A stretch of DNA of 64,000 nucleotides from positions 868,001 to 932,000 of the forward strand of contig NC_018027.1 of assembly GCF_000266905.1 (NCBI RefSeq), read 5' to 3'. The stretch's first letter is position 1, and every line of letters starts with the position of its first letter. Positions 42,869 to 59,407 of this stretch are shown piece after piece. The notes beneath the pieces were generated by a model, which was not told where the DNA came from, ran no database searches, and worked only from the letters and a program-made list of their open reading frames with translations. The DNA comes from Mycolicibacterium chubuense NBB4. GTDB taxonomy: Bacteria; Actinomycetota; Actinomycetes; Mycobacteriales; Mycobacteriaceae. A program made the translations under genes and the position numbers.

Positions 42869-44530
42869 ATGGTCGACCGCTATCGGGTCTGGTTGGGGGC
42901 AGGCGTACTGGCGGGGGGAGTTTCGGCGGCAATGCTGGCTGGTGCCGGCGTCGCTGCCGCGGACGACGGGTCGAGTTCCGGTGCGCAGGCGTCGTCAGGC
43001 TCCGGTGATTCCGACGCCGGCCACGTGTCGCGCGGGCGAGCGGCCTCGCGGTCGGGCGCCGACGACGCACCGAAGAAGCGGTTTGCGAGAAACCGAGCGG
43101 CTCACGCGGATCGCGCGGATGTCGGCGCAGAATCGGAATCGGCCGCCCCGAAGTCGACCGAGTCCCGGCCGGTCACGTCCGACGACGATCGCGATGCCGG
43201 TACCGATGCGGACGCGTCGGAGGCTCCGTCGGGCGGCAGGCATCGCGCGCCCGACCCGGAGGCCGAGCCCGACCCCGAGCCCGAGCCCGTCGCCGAGCCC
43301 GAGCCTGCCGCCGAGACCGAGCCTGTCGCCGAGACCGAGCCCGTCGCCGAGATCGAGCCGGAGACCGAGCCCGTCGCCCCGACTCCGACGCGCGGCAGAG
43401 GGCGGTCCGCCAGCGGCGAGGCCGACGCCGTCGTCGACGCCGCGCCGACATCCGCGGTCGGCCTGGAATCGGCGCACGGATCGGTGGTGATGCGGCTCGC
43501 GGCCGTGGAGGCGCCGCCCGTGGACCCCGCCCCGCCGAACCTGCTCGACGTCCTCAACAACGTCGGGACGGCCTTCTACACCTTCTATACGAACGCCGTG
43601 CAGAAGCTGGCGGGGCCGGTCCGTGTGCCGTTCGGCAGCAAGGTGCGTGTGGAGAGTTCGACGTTGACGCTCGGCGACGACGTGGCCGTCCGCGCGGACT
43701 GGTACTTCCCGGACAACGGCAAACCGCCGACCGGTCTGATCTACCTGCAGCACGGCGTCCTCGCGACGGCGTCGTTCTACAGCGCCACCGCCGCCTACCT
43801 GGCCCAGAACACCAACAGCATCGTCGTCGCGCCGACGCTGACGTGGAACCCGTTCGACCTCGACGAGTACCCCCTTCAGTGGCCGACGACTGGCCGCGCG
43901 ATCGCGGACCTCTTCACCGGGGACCGTGCCGCGCTGACCGCGAGCGCGCAGGCCGCCGGGTACGTCGGGACCCTCCCGACGCGAATCGTGCTCGCCGGCC
44001 ACTCCGCCGGCGGCGGCCTGGTGGTGATGGCGGCGCGCTACATGTCCGAGATGAGCAACACCGGCGATCTGGCGGGCGTGGTGATGTTCGACGGCGTCGG
44101 CTCCTTGAGCCCCATGACGCAGGACCTGTCGAAGATCCCGGACTCCATCCCGGTGTACAACCTCGCCGCCGAGCCCAGTTCCTGGAACTGGGACGGGGAC
44201 GCCAACAAGCGCCTCGCCACCGTGCGGCCCGGCATGTTCACCGGCGTGACGATCAAGGGCGGCAAGCACTCCGACGCCATGCAGAGCAGCAGCCCGGGAG
44301 TGCAGTTCGCCGCCTATCTGGCCACCGGCTTCTCGTCTCCGCTGGATGTTCTCGCCAATCGGGTGCTCGCGTCGGGGTGGATCAGCGACCTGATGAACGG
44401 CACCCACACCGCCCAGTTCTATGACGGCGACGACTCCGCGGCCGGAATCGTCGCGAACTGGTGGTGGGGCCAAGTGGCCGCAGTGAAGGCATCGCAGAAC
44501 GCGCGACGGACCTACACCCTGTCCGTCTGA
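42869..44530 (+). CDS. Secreted alpha/beta hydrolase with Glu-Pro-rich linker
   Basis: The 553-residue protein has a Sec signal peptide (about 1-31, ending GAGVAAA before DDG), a long disordered region, and a Glu/Pro repeat at about 129-173 made of EPVAE-type units. The C-terminal catalytic domain (about 250-550) has YLQHGV (oxyanion region), nucleophile elbow GHSAGGG with S379, and a late His in KGGKHSDAM. An esterase or lipase acting in the cell envelope is likely. ATG at 42869 follows AACAGGAGA. It is a single gene between mkl and rpoB that I do not find in the corresponding M. tuberculosis order. Substrate unknown. Confidence 0.82.
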   Translation: MVDRYRVWLGAGVLAGGVSAAMLAGAGVAAADDGSSSGAQASSGSGDSDAGHVSRGRAASRSGADDAPKKRFARNRAAHADRADVGAESESAAPKSTESRPVTSDDDRDAGTDADASEAPSGGRHRAPDPEAEPDPEPEPVAEPEPAAETEPVAETEPVAEIEPETEPVAPTPTRGRGRSASGEADAVVDAAPTSAVGLESAHGSVVMRLAAVEAPPVDPAPPNLLDVLNNVGTAFYTFYTNAVQKLAGPVRVPFGSKVRVESSTLTLGDDVAVRADWYFPDNGKPPTGLIYLQHGVLATASFYSATAAYLAQNTNSIVVAPTLTWNPFDLDEYPLQWPTTGRAIADLFTGDRAALTASAQAAGYVGTLPTRIVLAGHSAGGGLVVMAARYMSEMSNTGDLAGVVMFDGVGSLSPMTQDLSKIPDSIPVYNLAAEPSSWNWDGDANKRLATVRPGMFTGVTIKGGKHSDAMQSSSPGVQFAAYLATGFSSPLDVLANRVLASGWISDLMNGTHTAQFYDGDDSAAGIVANWWWGQVAAVKASQNARRTYTLSV

Positions 44531-48473
<3,943 letters not shown>

Positions 48474-48502
48474 GTAGCGGGACCTCTCCGACGACCGCCT
48501 AG

Positions 48503-52495
<3,993 letters not shown>

Positions 52496-52507
52496 TTCAT
52501 ACGGAAG

Positions 52508-52541
52508 AGCCCCTGCCCCCTTCGGGAGGCGGGGGCTTTTT
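52508..52541 (+). terminator. Intrinsic terminator after rpoC
   Basis: AGCCCCTGCCCCC pairs with GGAGGCGGGGGCT around TTCG, one mismatch, followed by TTTTT. It is the best intrinsic terminator in the window. Confidence 0.93.
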
Positions 52542-52549
52542 CGTCTGCC

Positions 52550-53440
52550 TCAATGCCCTTCGACGACGACGCCCGCGGCGTCCTCGAACGGTTTGACCAC
52601 GGTCGTGAAGTCCGCGTCCGGACCGTGCTGGGCGAGGACCTGCTCCCACAGCGCGCGCACCGCCGACGCGATCGGTGTCAGCGCGCCCAGCGTCTCCGCC
52701 TCCTGCAGATACAGCCGCACGTCCTTGACCATCAGCCCGGTCGCGAAGCCGTAGTCGAACGTGCGCGGCAGCACCGCGCGGGGGAACTTGTCGCGGCTGG
52801 CGTGCGTGCCGCCCGAACCGGCATTGAGCACGTCGATCATCACCGCCGCGTCGAGGCCGGCCTTGACCCCCATCACCATCACCTCGGCGGTCGCGGCCAG
52901 CGTCGTGGCGGCCATCAGGTTGTTCACCAGCTTCATCGTCTGCCCCGCGCCGGGCGTCTCGCCGACGAAGATCGGCCGGCCGAGGACCTCGAGCACCGGC
53001 GCGACGCCGTCGTAGCCGGCCCTGGGCCCCGACACCATCAGCGCCAGGGTGCCGTTCTCCGCGCCGGCCACGCCACCGCTGACCGGACTGTCGAACGCGG
53101 TCACCCCGTGCTCGCCGAGCACCCGGGCATTCTCCTCGGCGGTGAGCTGTCCGATCGTGGACAGGTCGACGAAGGTCCGGACCCCGGCGCCCTCGGCGAC
53201 CTCGGTCACCACGGCGCGCGACACTTCGGGTGTCGGCAGGCTGGCCAGCACGGTGTCGGCGCGGTCGGCGACCTCGCGCACGGACGCGGCCCGCTCGGCA
53301 CCCAGGGCCGCCGCGTCGTCGACGGCGGCCGGCCGGGAGTCGTAGACGACCACGTGGTGTCCGGCGGCGATCAGGCGCCCGGCCATCGGGGAGCCCATGT
53401 TGCCCAGGCCGACGAACCCGAGCGTCTTCTCGCCGGTCAT
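52550..53440 (-). CDS. NAD(P)-dependent beta-hydroxyacid dehydrogenase (HIBADH family)
   Basis: The 296-residue oxidoreductase has the Rossmann motif GFVGLGNMGSPMAGRL (9-24), substrate signature FDSPVSGGVAGAENGTLALM (DxPVSGG) and catalytic Lys in AGQTMKLVNNLM. Members reduce or oxidise 3-hydroxyisobutyrate, tartronate semialdehyde and related acids. ATG at 53440 overlaps the stop of the upstream decarboxylase gene (ATGA), so both are coupled. Its 3' end faces the rpoC terminator. The exact substrate is open. Confidence 0.88.
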   Translation of the reverse strand: MTGEKTLGFVGLGNMGSPMAGRLIAAGHHVVVYDSRPAAVDDAAALGAERAASVREVADRADTVLASLPTPEVSRAVVTEVAEGAGVRTFVDLSTIGQLTAEENARVLGEHGVTAFDSPVSGGVAGAENGTLALMVSGPRAGYDGVAPVLEVLGRPIFVGETPGAGQTMKLVNNLMAATTLAATAEVMVMGVKAGLDAAVMIDVLNAGSGGTHASRDKFPRAVLPRTFDYGFATGLMVKDVRLYLQEAETLGALTPIASAVRALWEQVLAQHGPDADFTTVVKPFEDAAGVVVEGH

Positions 53441-53826
53441 CCCGCGTCCTCGTCCAGTTCGGCGAACAGCGCCGTGGCGATGCGGAAGCCGTCGACACCG
53501 GCCGGCACACCGCCGTAGATCGCCACCTGCATCAGGATCTCCCGGATCTCCTCGCGGGTGACACCGTTGGTCAGCGCCCCGCGGATGTGGGTGCGGAGTT
53601 CGTTGGGACGGTTGAGGACCGCGATCATCGCGATGGTGAGCATGCTGCGGGTCTTCAGCGGGAGGCCGTCGTCGCGGCCCCACACCGCGCCCCAGCAGTA
53701 CTCGGTGACGAGGTCCTGGAACGGTCCGGTGAAGTCGTCGGTGTTGCCGGCCGCCTGCCGCACATAGGCCTCGCCGAGCACCGCCGTGCGGATCTCCCGG
53801 CCCTTGTCATAGGTGTCGCGATCCAT
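53437..53826 (-). CDS. Carboxymuconolactone decarboxylase-family protein (PcaC/AhpD fold)
   Basis: The 129-residue protein is typical in length and shows the CMD fold (EYCWGAVWGRDDGLPLKTRSMLTIAMIAVLNR, LRTHIRGALTNGVTREEIREILMQVAIYGGVPAG). It lacks the AhpD CxxC pair, so a thiol peroxidase role is unlikely and a PcaC-like decarboxylase is favoured. It is coupled to the dehydrogenase gene by ATGA overlap. A specific aromatic pathway is not visible nearby. Confidence 0.85.
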   Translation of the reverse strand: MDRDTYDKGREIRTAVLGEAYVRQAAGNTDDFTGPFQDLVTEYCWGAVWGRDDGLPLKTRSMLTIAMIAVLNRPNELRTHIRGALTNGVTREEIREILMQVAIYGGVPAGVDGFRIATALFAELDEDAG

Positions 53827-53879
53827 GACAGGCCATTGTGCCCGTGGGGGCTGTCGGGCCGCGTGCCTAGACTTGCGGC

Positions 53880-54632
53880 GTGCTCATTGGTTCGCATGTC
53901 CACGGCGACGACCCCCTGGCGGCGGCAGAGGCCGACGGCGCCGACGTGGTGCAGTTCTTCCTCGGCAACCCGCAGAGCTGGAAGAAGCCGAAACCCCGTG
54001 AGGACGCCAGCGTCCTCAAGGCGTCGCCGATGCCGATCTACGTGCACTCGCCCTACCTGATCAACGTCGCTTCGGCGAACAACCGCGTGCGCATCCCGTC
54101 GCGCAAGATCCTGCAGGACACCTGTGACGCCGCCGCCGACATCGGCGCGGCCGCGGTGATCGTGCACGGCGGTCACGCCGACGACAACGACCTCGACGCC
54201 GGCTACGAGCGGTGGGTCAAGGCCCTCGACTACCTCGAGTCCGACGTGCCGGTGTATCTGGAGAACACCGCGGGCGGCGACCATGCGATGGCCCGGCACT
54301 TCGACACCATCGGCCGCCTCTGGGAGCGCATCGGCGACAAGGGCATCGGATTCTGCTTGGACACCTGCCACGCCTGGGCGGCGGGGGAGGCGCTGATCGA
54401 CGCGGTCGATCGGATCAAGGCGATCACCGGCCGTATCGACCTCGTGCACTGCAACAACTCGCGCGACGCCGCTGGCTCGGGCGCCGACCGGCATGCGAAC
54501 TTCTTCGCCGGGCAGATCGACCCGCAACTGCTGGCCGCGGTGGTCCGGGCTGCCGATGCGCCGGTCATCTGCGAGACGGCCGACGAGGGTCGCAAAGACG
54601 ACATCGCGTTCCTGCGGGAGCAGCTTCGGTAG
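53880..54632 (+). CDS. end: Endonuclease IV (AP endonuclease)
   Basis: The 250-residue Nfo-type TIM-barrel enzyme cuts DNA 5' to abasic sites in base-excision repair and needs three Zn ions. Metal ligands are in [59 protein letters not shown] and CETADEG. The length equals that of M. tuberculosis End (Rv0670). It starts at GTG 53880, MLIGSHVHG. Divergent from the CMD gene with 53 bases between. Confidence 0.96.
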   Translation: MLIGSHVHGDDPLAAAEADGADVVQFFLGNPQSWKKPKPREDASVLKASPMPIYVHSPYLINVASANNRVRIPSRKILQDTCDAAADIGAAAVIVHGGHADDNDLDAGYERWVKALDYLESDVPVYLENTAGGDHAMARHFDTIGRLWERIGDKGIGFCLDTCHAWAAGEALIDAVDRIKAITGRIDLVHCNNSRDAAGSGADRHANFFAGQIDPQLLAAVVRAADAPVICETADEGRKDDIAFLREQLR

Positions 54633-54679
54633 CTCGCCGATGGTCACAGTTGCCTGACGAACGTGCAGACAAACCGATC

Positions 54680-54709
54680 TTGAACGGTCGGTGGCGACGG
54701 GGTTAATTA
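54680..54709 (+). promoter_or_regulatory. Promoter before the PAP2 membrane protein gene
   Basis: TTGAAC (54680-54685) and TTAATT (54703-54708), 17-base spacer. Located 46 bases before the GTG start. Confidence 0.55.
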
Positions 54710-54754
54710 GGCTTACGCCGGGAACTACTTCCGCACCCGCGTCGAAAGGCCTCT

Positions 54755-55885
54755 GTGTCCGCAATTGACCAGTCGTCGATTGCCTTGACGTACGCCGATG
54801 ACGAACCCGCACCGGATCAGCGCTTCCGCTGGCTGCGCGTGGTCCGATGGGTGGCCGTCGCGATCTGGGCGACGGTCGTGGTGTGGCGCACGATCACCGA
54901 CGGCTTCGCGTTCAACCGCGAACTGCTGCTGCTCTACATCTGCACCGGGCTGGCCGCCGCGAGTATCGGCCAGGGCCGCCGCGTGCTCTACGTGGTCCGC
55001 GACTGGCTGCCGTTCGCGCTGGTCCTGATCGCCTATGACCTGAGCCGGGGCGCCGCCACGCTGATCGGGCGACCCACCCTGTGGCACTGGCAGGCCGACA
55101 TGGACCGCACGATGTTCTTCGGCACCATGCCGACGGTGTGGCTGCAGGAGCACCTGAAGATGCCCCGGCCGCCGTGGTGGGAGGTGGTGATCAGCAGCGT
55201 CTACATGTCGTTCTTCATCCTGCCCTACGTGATCGCCGGCATCCTGTGGCTGCGCAACCGCGACGAGTGGAAAGCCTTCGTCCGGTTGTTCGTCGGCCTG
55301 AACTTCGCGGCGCTGATCATCTACGCGCTGCTGCCCGCCGCCCCGCCGTGGGCCGCGGCCCGGTGCACCGCCGCCGACGTCGCCGGCGGTCCCTCCGGGC
55401 CGCGCTGCATGTTCAGATCCGCCCGCGGCGTCCCCGACGGCGGTCTGCTCGGCTCGCTGCAGTCCACCCACGACGGCGCCCACGACTGGGTCGAACGCAT
55501 CGTCGGCCGCGGCTGGGGGAAGCTGAACCTGCACTCCGCCACCGCCCTGCTGGACCAGGGACAGGCCAGCGTGAACCTGGTCGCGGCCATCCCGTCACTG
55601 CACGCGGGGATGTCGGCGGCACTGGCAGCGTTCCTGTGGAGCCGGGTCCACCGCGCCTGGCGGCCGCTACTGGTGGCCTACCCGCTGACCATGGCGTTCA
55701 CGCTGGTCTACACGGCCGAGCACTACGTCACCGACATCCTGCTCGGTTGGGGGTTCGCGGCAGCGGTGATCGCCCTGATCGGCTGGTACGACCGGCGCCG
55801 GCAGAACCGCACGTCGCTAGAAGACGATGGTCTGGTTGCCGAACCGGATGATGCGATCCTCGCAATGCCACAGCACCGCCCGTGA
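54755..55885 (+). CDS. PAP2/AUR1-type membrane phosphatase or inositolphosphotransferase-like protein
   Basis: The 376-residue polytopic protein has about six transmembrane helices and the PAP2 motifs at its C-terminal half: PSLHAGMSAALAAFLWSR and YTAEHYVTDILLGWGFA with catalytic His in each. The arrangement resembles AUR1/inositolphosphoceramide-synthase-like proteins in actinobacteria, which act on lipid phosphates. Starts at GTG 54755. Its last 69 bases overlap the end of the convergent purU gene. Substrate unknown. Confidence 0.85.
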   Translation: MSAIDQSSIALTYADDEPAPDQRFRWLRVVRWVAVAIWATVVVWRTITDGFAFNRELLLLYICTGLAAASIGQGRRVLYVVRDWLPFALVLIAYDLSRGAATLIGRPTLWHWQADMDRTMFFGTMPTVWLQEHLKMPRPPWWEVVISSVYMSFFILPYVIAGILWLRNRDEWKAFVRLFVGLNFAALIIYALLPAAPPWAAARCTAADVAGGPSGPRCMFRSARGVPDGGLLGSLQSTHDGAHDWVERIVGRGWGKLNLHSATALLDQGQASVNLVAAIPSLHAGMSAALAAFLWSRVHRAWRPLLVAYPLTMAFTLVYTAEHYVTDILLGWGFAAAVIALIGWYDRRRQNRTSLEDDGLVAEPDDAILAMPQHRP

Positions 55886-56698
55886 GAGCACCGCCCGCTC
55901 CACGTCGGCGCCCAGACGCGCCAGATCGGTGACGTCGTGGCGGTGGTCGACGCGCACCACGTCCTGCTCGATGATCGGGCCTTCGTCGAGGTCGTCGGTG
56001 ACGTAGTGGGCGGTGGCGCCGACGAGTTTGACGCCGCGTTCCTTGGCGCGACGGTACGGCGCGGCGCCGATGAACGCGGGCAGGAACGAGTGGTGGATGT
56101 TGATCAGCGGACACCCGACCTCCTCGATGAACCGCGGGGTCAGGATCTGCATGTAGCGGGCCAGCACCACGAGGTCGGCGTTGCCGCGCAGCAGTTCCAG
56201 CTGGCGCTGCTCGGCCTCGGCGCGAATCCCCTTGTGCGCCGGGATGTGGATGAACGGCACACCGAACGGCCGGACGTCGTCGGCGAGGTCGGGATGGTTG
56301 GCGATCACCATCACCACCGACATGTCGAGTTCACCGCGGCGGTTGCGCCACAGCAGGTCCAGCACGCAGTGGTCCTCGCGCGAGGCCAAGATCGCGACGC
56401 GTTTGGGTTTCGCCGCCTCGGTGAGGCGGAAATCCATGCCGAACTCGCAGGCCACGTCTTCGGCGAAGGATCGCTCCAGCGCGTCGCGGACCGCCGTCAG
56501 ACCCGGCAGATGGAAGATCGTGCGCTGCATGAACATCCCGCCCGACTGCGCCGTCGAGTGCTGGTCGAGGGAGATGATGTTGGCGCCGTGGCCGGTGAGG
56601 AACCCGCTGACCGCGGCGACCAGGCCGGGGCGGTCCTCACAGCGCAGCAGAAGGCGCCCGACGTCTCTGCCCGATACCGCGGACGTGCGGTCCCCCAC
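55817..56698 (-). CDS. purU: Formyltetrahydrofolate deformylase PurU
   Basis: The 293-residue enzyme hydrolyses 10-formyl-THF to THF and formate and so balances one-carbon pools for purine synthesis. An N-terminal ACT domain (LRCEDRPGLVAAVSGFLTGHGANIISLDQH, about 17-90) is followed by a formyl-transferase domain with VIANHPDL, LARYMQILTPRFIEEV, LINIHHSFLPAFIGAAPY and VTDDLDEGPIIEQDVV, including the N/H/D catalytic set. ATG at 56698. Convergent and overlapping with the PAP2 gene. Confidence 0.95.
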   Translation of the reverse strand: MGDRTSAVSGRDVGRLLLRCEDRPGLVAAVSGFLTGHGANIISLDQHSTAQSGGMFMQRTIFHLPGLTAVRDALERSFAEDVACEFGMDFRLTEAAKPKRVAILASREDHCVLDLLWRNRRGELDMSVVMVIANHPDLADDVRPFGVPFIHIPAHKGIRAEAEQRQLELLRGNADLVVLARYMQILTPRFIEEVGCPLINIHHSFLPAFIGAAPYRRAKERGVKLVGATAHYVTDDLDEGPIIEQDVVRVDHRHDVTDLARLGADVERAVLSRAVLWHCEDRIIRFGNQTIVF

Positions 56699-56784
56699 CC
56701 GGGCAGTTTATCGCCGAGCCGCCGAGCATCACGCCGGCGTTACAGGTTCTTGTGCAGTCGTCGAGAAAATGTAACAGTGTGTCC

Positions 56785-58470
56785 ATGCCTACTGCTCCGT
56801 CGCTGCCCACGTCCGCGGGCACGCACGTCGTCACCAATCAGGTCCCCGTCCTGGAGGACTTCAACCCGGCCGCCTCCCCGGTGCTCGCCGACGCGCTGAT
56901 CCGCGAAGGGGGGGAGTGGGGCGTCGACGAGGTCCAGGAACTGGGAGCCCTCGCGGGCTCGCGGCGGGCCCAACGGTGGGGTGAGCTCGCGGATCGTCAC
57001 CGGCCGGTCCTGCACACCCACGACCGCGTCGGCCACCGCGTCGACGAGGTCGAGTACGACCCCGCCTACCACGAGCTGATGAGCGTCGCCATCGGCCACG
57101 GACTGCACGCCGCACCGTGGGCCGATGACCGACCGGGTGCGCACGTGGTGCGGGCGGCCAAGATGTCGGTGTGGACGCCGGAGCCCGGGCACGTCTGCCC
57201 GATCTCGATGACCTACGCCGTCGTCCCCGCCCTGCGCCACAATCCGGAACTGGCGGCGGTCTACGAGCCGCTGCTGACCAGCCGGATCTACGATCCCGAG
57301 CTGGCCGTGCCGACGACCAAGCCCGGGATCACCGCCGGCATGTCGATGACCGAGAAGCAGGGCGGCTCCGACGTCCGGGCCGGAACCACCCAGGCCGTCC
57401 CCAGCGGCGACGGCACCTACCGGCTGACCGGGCACAAGTGGTTCACGTCCGCGCCGATGTGCGACATCTTCCTGGTGCTCGCCCAGGCGTCGGGCCGGGG
57501 CGAGCGAAGCGACGGGAAATCAGGTGGGTTGAGCTGTTTCCTGCTGCCCCGGATCCTGCCCGACGGCTCGCGCAACCGGATGTTCCTGCAGCGCCTCAAG
57601 GACAAGCTGGGCAATCACGCCAACGCCTCCAGTGAGGTGGAGTACGACGGCGCGACGGCCTGGCTGGTCGGCGAGGAGGGCCGGGGCGTGCCGACCATCA
57701 TCGAGATGGTCAACCTGACCCGGCTGGACTGCACACTCGGCAGCGCCACCAGCATGCGCAACGGCCTGATGCGGGCCGTCCACCACGCCCAGCACCGCAA
57801 GGCGTTCGGTGCGTACCTCATCGATCAGCCCCTGATGCGCAACGTGCTCGCCGACCTCGCGGTCGAGGCGGAGGCCGCGACGATGCTGGCGATGCGGATG
57901 GCCGGCGCCACCGATCACGCGGTCCGCGGGGACGAGCGCGAGACGCTGCTCCGCAGAATCGGACTGGCGGCCGCCAAGTACTGGGTGTGCAAGCGGGCCA
58001 CGCCGCACGCCGCCGAGGCGATGGAGTGCCTGGGGGGCAACGGCTACGTCGAGGACTCGGGTATGCCGCGCCTGTACCGGGAGGCGCCCCTGATGGGGAT
58101 CTGGGAGGGCTCGGGCAACGTCAGCGCGCTGGACACGCTGCGCGCCATGGCGACCCGGCCCGAGTGCGTCGACGTGCTGTTCGACGAACTCGCCACGACG
58201 AAGGGCCACGACCCCCGGCTCGACGCGCACGTCGAGGCGCTCAGGCCGCAGCTGGGCGACGTCGAGACCATCCAGTACCGTGCCCGCCAGGTGGCCGAGG
58301 ACATCTCGCTGGCACTGCAGGGGTCGCTGCTGGTTCGCCACGGCCACCCCGCGGTCGCCGAGGCGTTTGCGGCCAGCAGGCTCGGCGGCCAGTGGGGTGG
58401 CGCGTTCGGCACGCTGCCGACCGGGCTGGACTTGGCGCCGATCATCGAGCGTGCCATGGTCAAGGCGTGA
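56785..58470 (+). CDS. fadE8: Acyl-CoA dehydrogenase FadE8 (AidB-like)
   Basis: The 561-residue acyl-CoA dehydrogenase of the AidB subgroup is FAD-dependent and oxidises an acyl-CoA. Family blocks are AMSMTEKQGGSD-like (GMSMTEKQGGSDVRAGT), YRLTGHKWFTSAPMCD and MECLGGNGYVEDSG. An apparent extra segment GRGERSDGKS (about residues 237-246) interrupts a run that in M. tuberculosis FadE8 reads straight from QAP to GGLSCFLLP. It overlaps echA4 (GTGA) and heads the fadE8-echA4-paaX-like-echA5 operon. ATG at 56785. Confidence 0.92.
   Translation: MPTAPSLPTSAGTHVVTNQVPVLEDFNPAASPVLADALIREGGEWGVDEVQELGALAGSRRAQRWGELADRHRPVLHTHDRVGHRVDEVEYDPAYHELMSVAIGHGLHAAPWADDRPGAHVVRAAKMSVWTPEPGHVCPISMTYAVVPALRHNPELAAVYEPLLTSRIYDPELAVPTTKPGITAGMSMTEKQGGSDVRAGTTQAVPSGDGTYRLTGHKWFTSAPMCDIFLVLAQASGRGERSDGKSGGLSCFLLPRILPDGSRNRMFLQRLKDKLGNHANASSEVEYDGATAWLVGEEGRGVPTIIEMVNLTRLDCTLGSATSMRNGLMRAVHHAQHRKAFGAYLIDQPLMRNVLADLAVEAEAATMLAMRMAGATDHAVRGDERETLLRRIGLAAAKYWVCKRATPHAAEAMECLGGNGYVEDSGMPRLYREAPLMGIWEGSGNVSALDTLRAMATRPECVDVLFDELATTKGHDPRLDAHVEALRPQLGDVETIQYRARQVAEDISLALQGSLLVRHGHPAVAEAFAASRLGGQWGGAFGTLPTGLDLAPIIERAMVKA
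57493..57522 (+). repeat. In-frame short insertion inside fadE8
   Basis: A GGGGCGAGCGAAGCGACGGG-containing stretch of about 30 bases adds about ten residues to an otherwise conserved acyl-CoA dehydrogenase segment. It has the look of a dispersed short repeat seen in fast-growing mycobacteria; only one copy is in this window. Confidence 0.45.
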
Positions 58471-59405
58471 CCCACGCGATCAGGCCGGTGGACTTCGACA
58501 ACCTGAAGACGATGACGTACGAGGTGACCGACCGCGTCGCCCGCATCACGTTCAACCGGCCGGAGAAGGGCAACGCGATCGTCGCCGACACCCCGCTGGA
58601 ACTCTCGGCACTGGTGGAGCGTGCCGACCTCGACCCGAACGTGCACGTGATCCTCGTGTCCGGACGCGGGGCCGGGTTCTGCGCGGGCTTCGACCTGTCG
58701 GCGTACGCGGAGGGCTCGTCGTCGGCCGGTGGCGGCAGTCCGTATCGCGACACCGTGCTGTCGGGCCGGACGCAGGCGATCAACCATCTGCCGGACCAGC
58801 CGTGGGACCCCATGATCGATTACCAGATGATGAGCCGGTTCGTGCGCGGGTTCTCCAGCCTGATGCGCGCGGACAAGCCCACCGTCGTCAAGATCCACGG
58901 CTACTGCGTGGCGGGCGGCACCGACATCGCACTGCACGCCGATCAGGTCATCGCCGCCTCCGACGCCAAGATCGGGTATCCGCCCACCCGGGTGTGGGGT
59001 GTGCCCGCGGCAGGCATGTGGGCCCACCGCCTGGGTGACCAGCGCGCGAAAAGGCTTCTGCTGACCGGGGATTGCATCTCCGGCGCCCAGGCCGCCGAGT
59101 GGGGGCTCGCGGTGGAGGCGCCCGAGCCCGAACACCTGGACGAGCGCACGGAGCGGCTGGTCGAACGGATCGCGGCGGTGCCGGTCAACCAGCTGATCAT
59201 GGTGAAACTGGCCATGAACAGCGCCCTCTACAACCAGGGCGTGGCCAACAGCGCCATGATCTCGACGGTCTTCGACGGCATCGCCCGGCACACACCCGAG
59301 GGCCATGCGTTCGTCGCCGAGTCGCGCGAACACGGGTTCCGCGAGGCGGTCCGCCGCCGCGACGAGCCGTTCGGGGACCACGGCCGGGCGACGTCCGGGG
59401 TGTGA
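58467..59405 (+). CDS. echA4: Enoyl-CoA hydratase EchA4
   Basis: The 312-residue crotonase equals M. tuberculosis EchA4 in length. Oxyanion-hole blocks are LVSGRGAGFCAGFDLSAYAEG and KIHGYCVAGGTDIALHADQVIAASDAKIGYPPTRVWG; the catalytic region differs slightly from classical enoyl-CoA hydratases, with Asp/Pro-rich DPMIDYQMM. GTG start overlaps the fadE8 stop (GTGA), so translation is probably coupled. Likely acts on acyl-CoA produced by FadE8. Confidence 0.92.
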   Translation: MTHAIRPVDFDNLKTMTYEVTDRVARITFNRPEKGNAIVADTPLELSALVERADLDPNVHVILVSGRGAGFCAGFDLSAYAEGSSSAGGGSPYRDTVLSGRTQAINHLPDQPWDPMIDYQMMSRFVRGFSSLMRADKPTVVKIHGYCVAGGTDIALHADQVIAASDAKIGYPPTRVWGVPAAGMWAHRLGDQRAKRLLLTGDCISGAQAAEWGLAVEAPEPEHLDERTERLVERIAAVPVNQLIMVKLAMNSALYNQGVANSAMISTVFDGIARHTPEGHAFVAESREHGFREAVRRRDEPFGDHGRATSGV

Positions 59406-59407
59406 CC

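Noticed and set aside
43261..43400. Glu-Pro codon repeats as a separate DNA repeat element
   Set aside because: They are imperfect, in frame and part of the hydrolase linker; common in secreted actinobacterial proteins.
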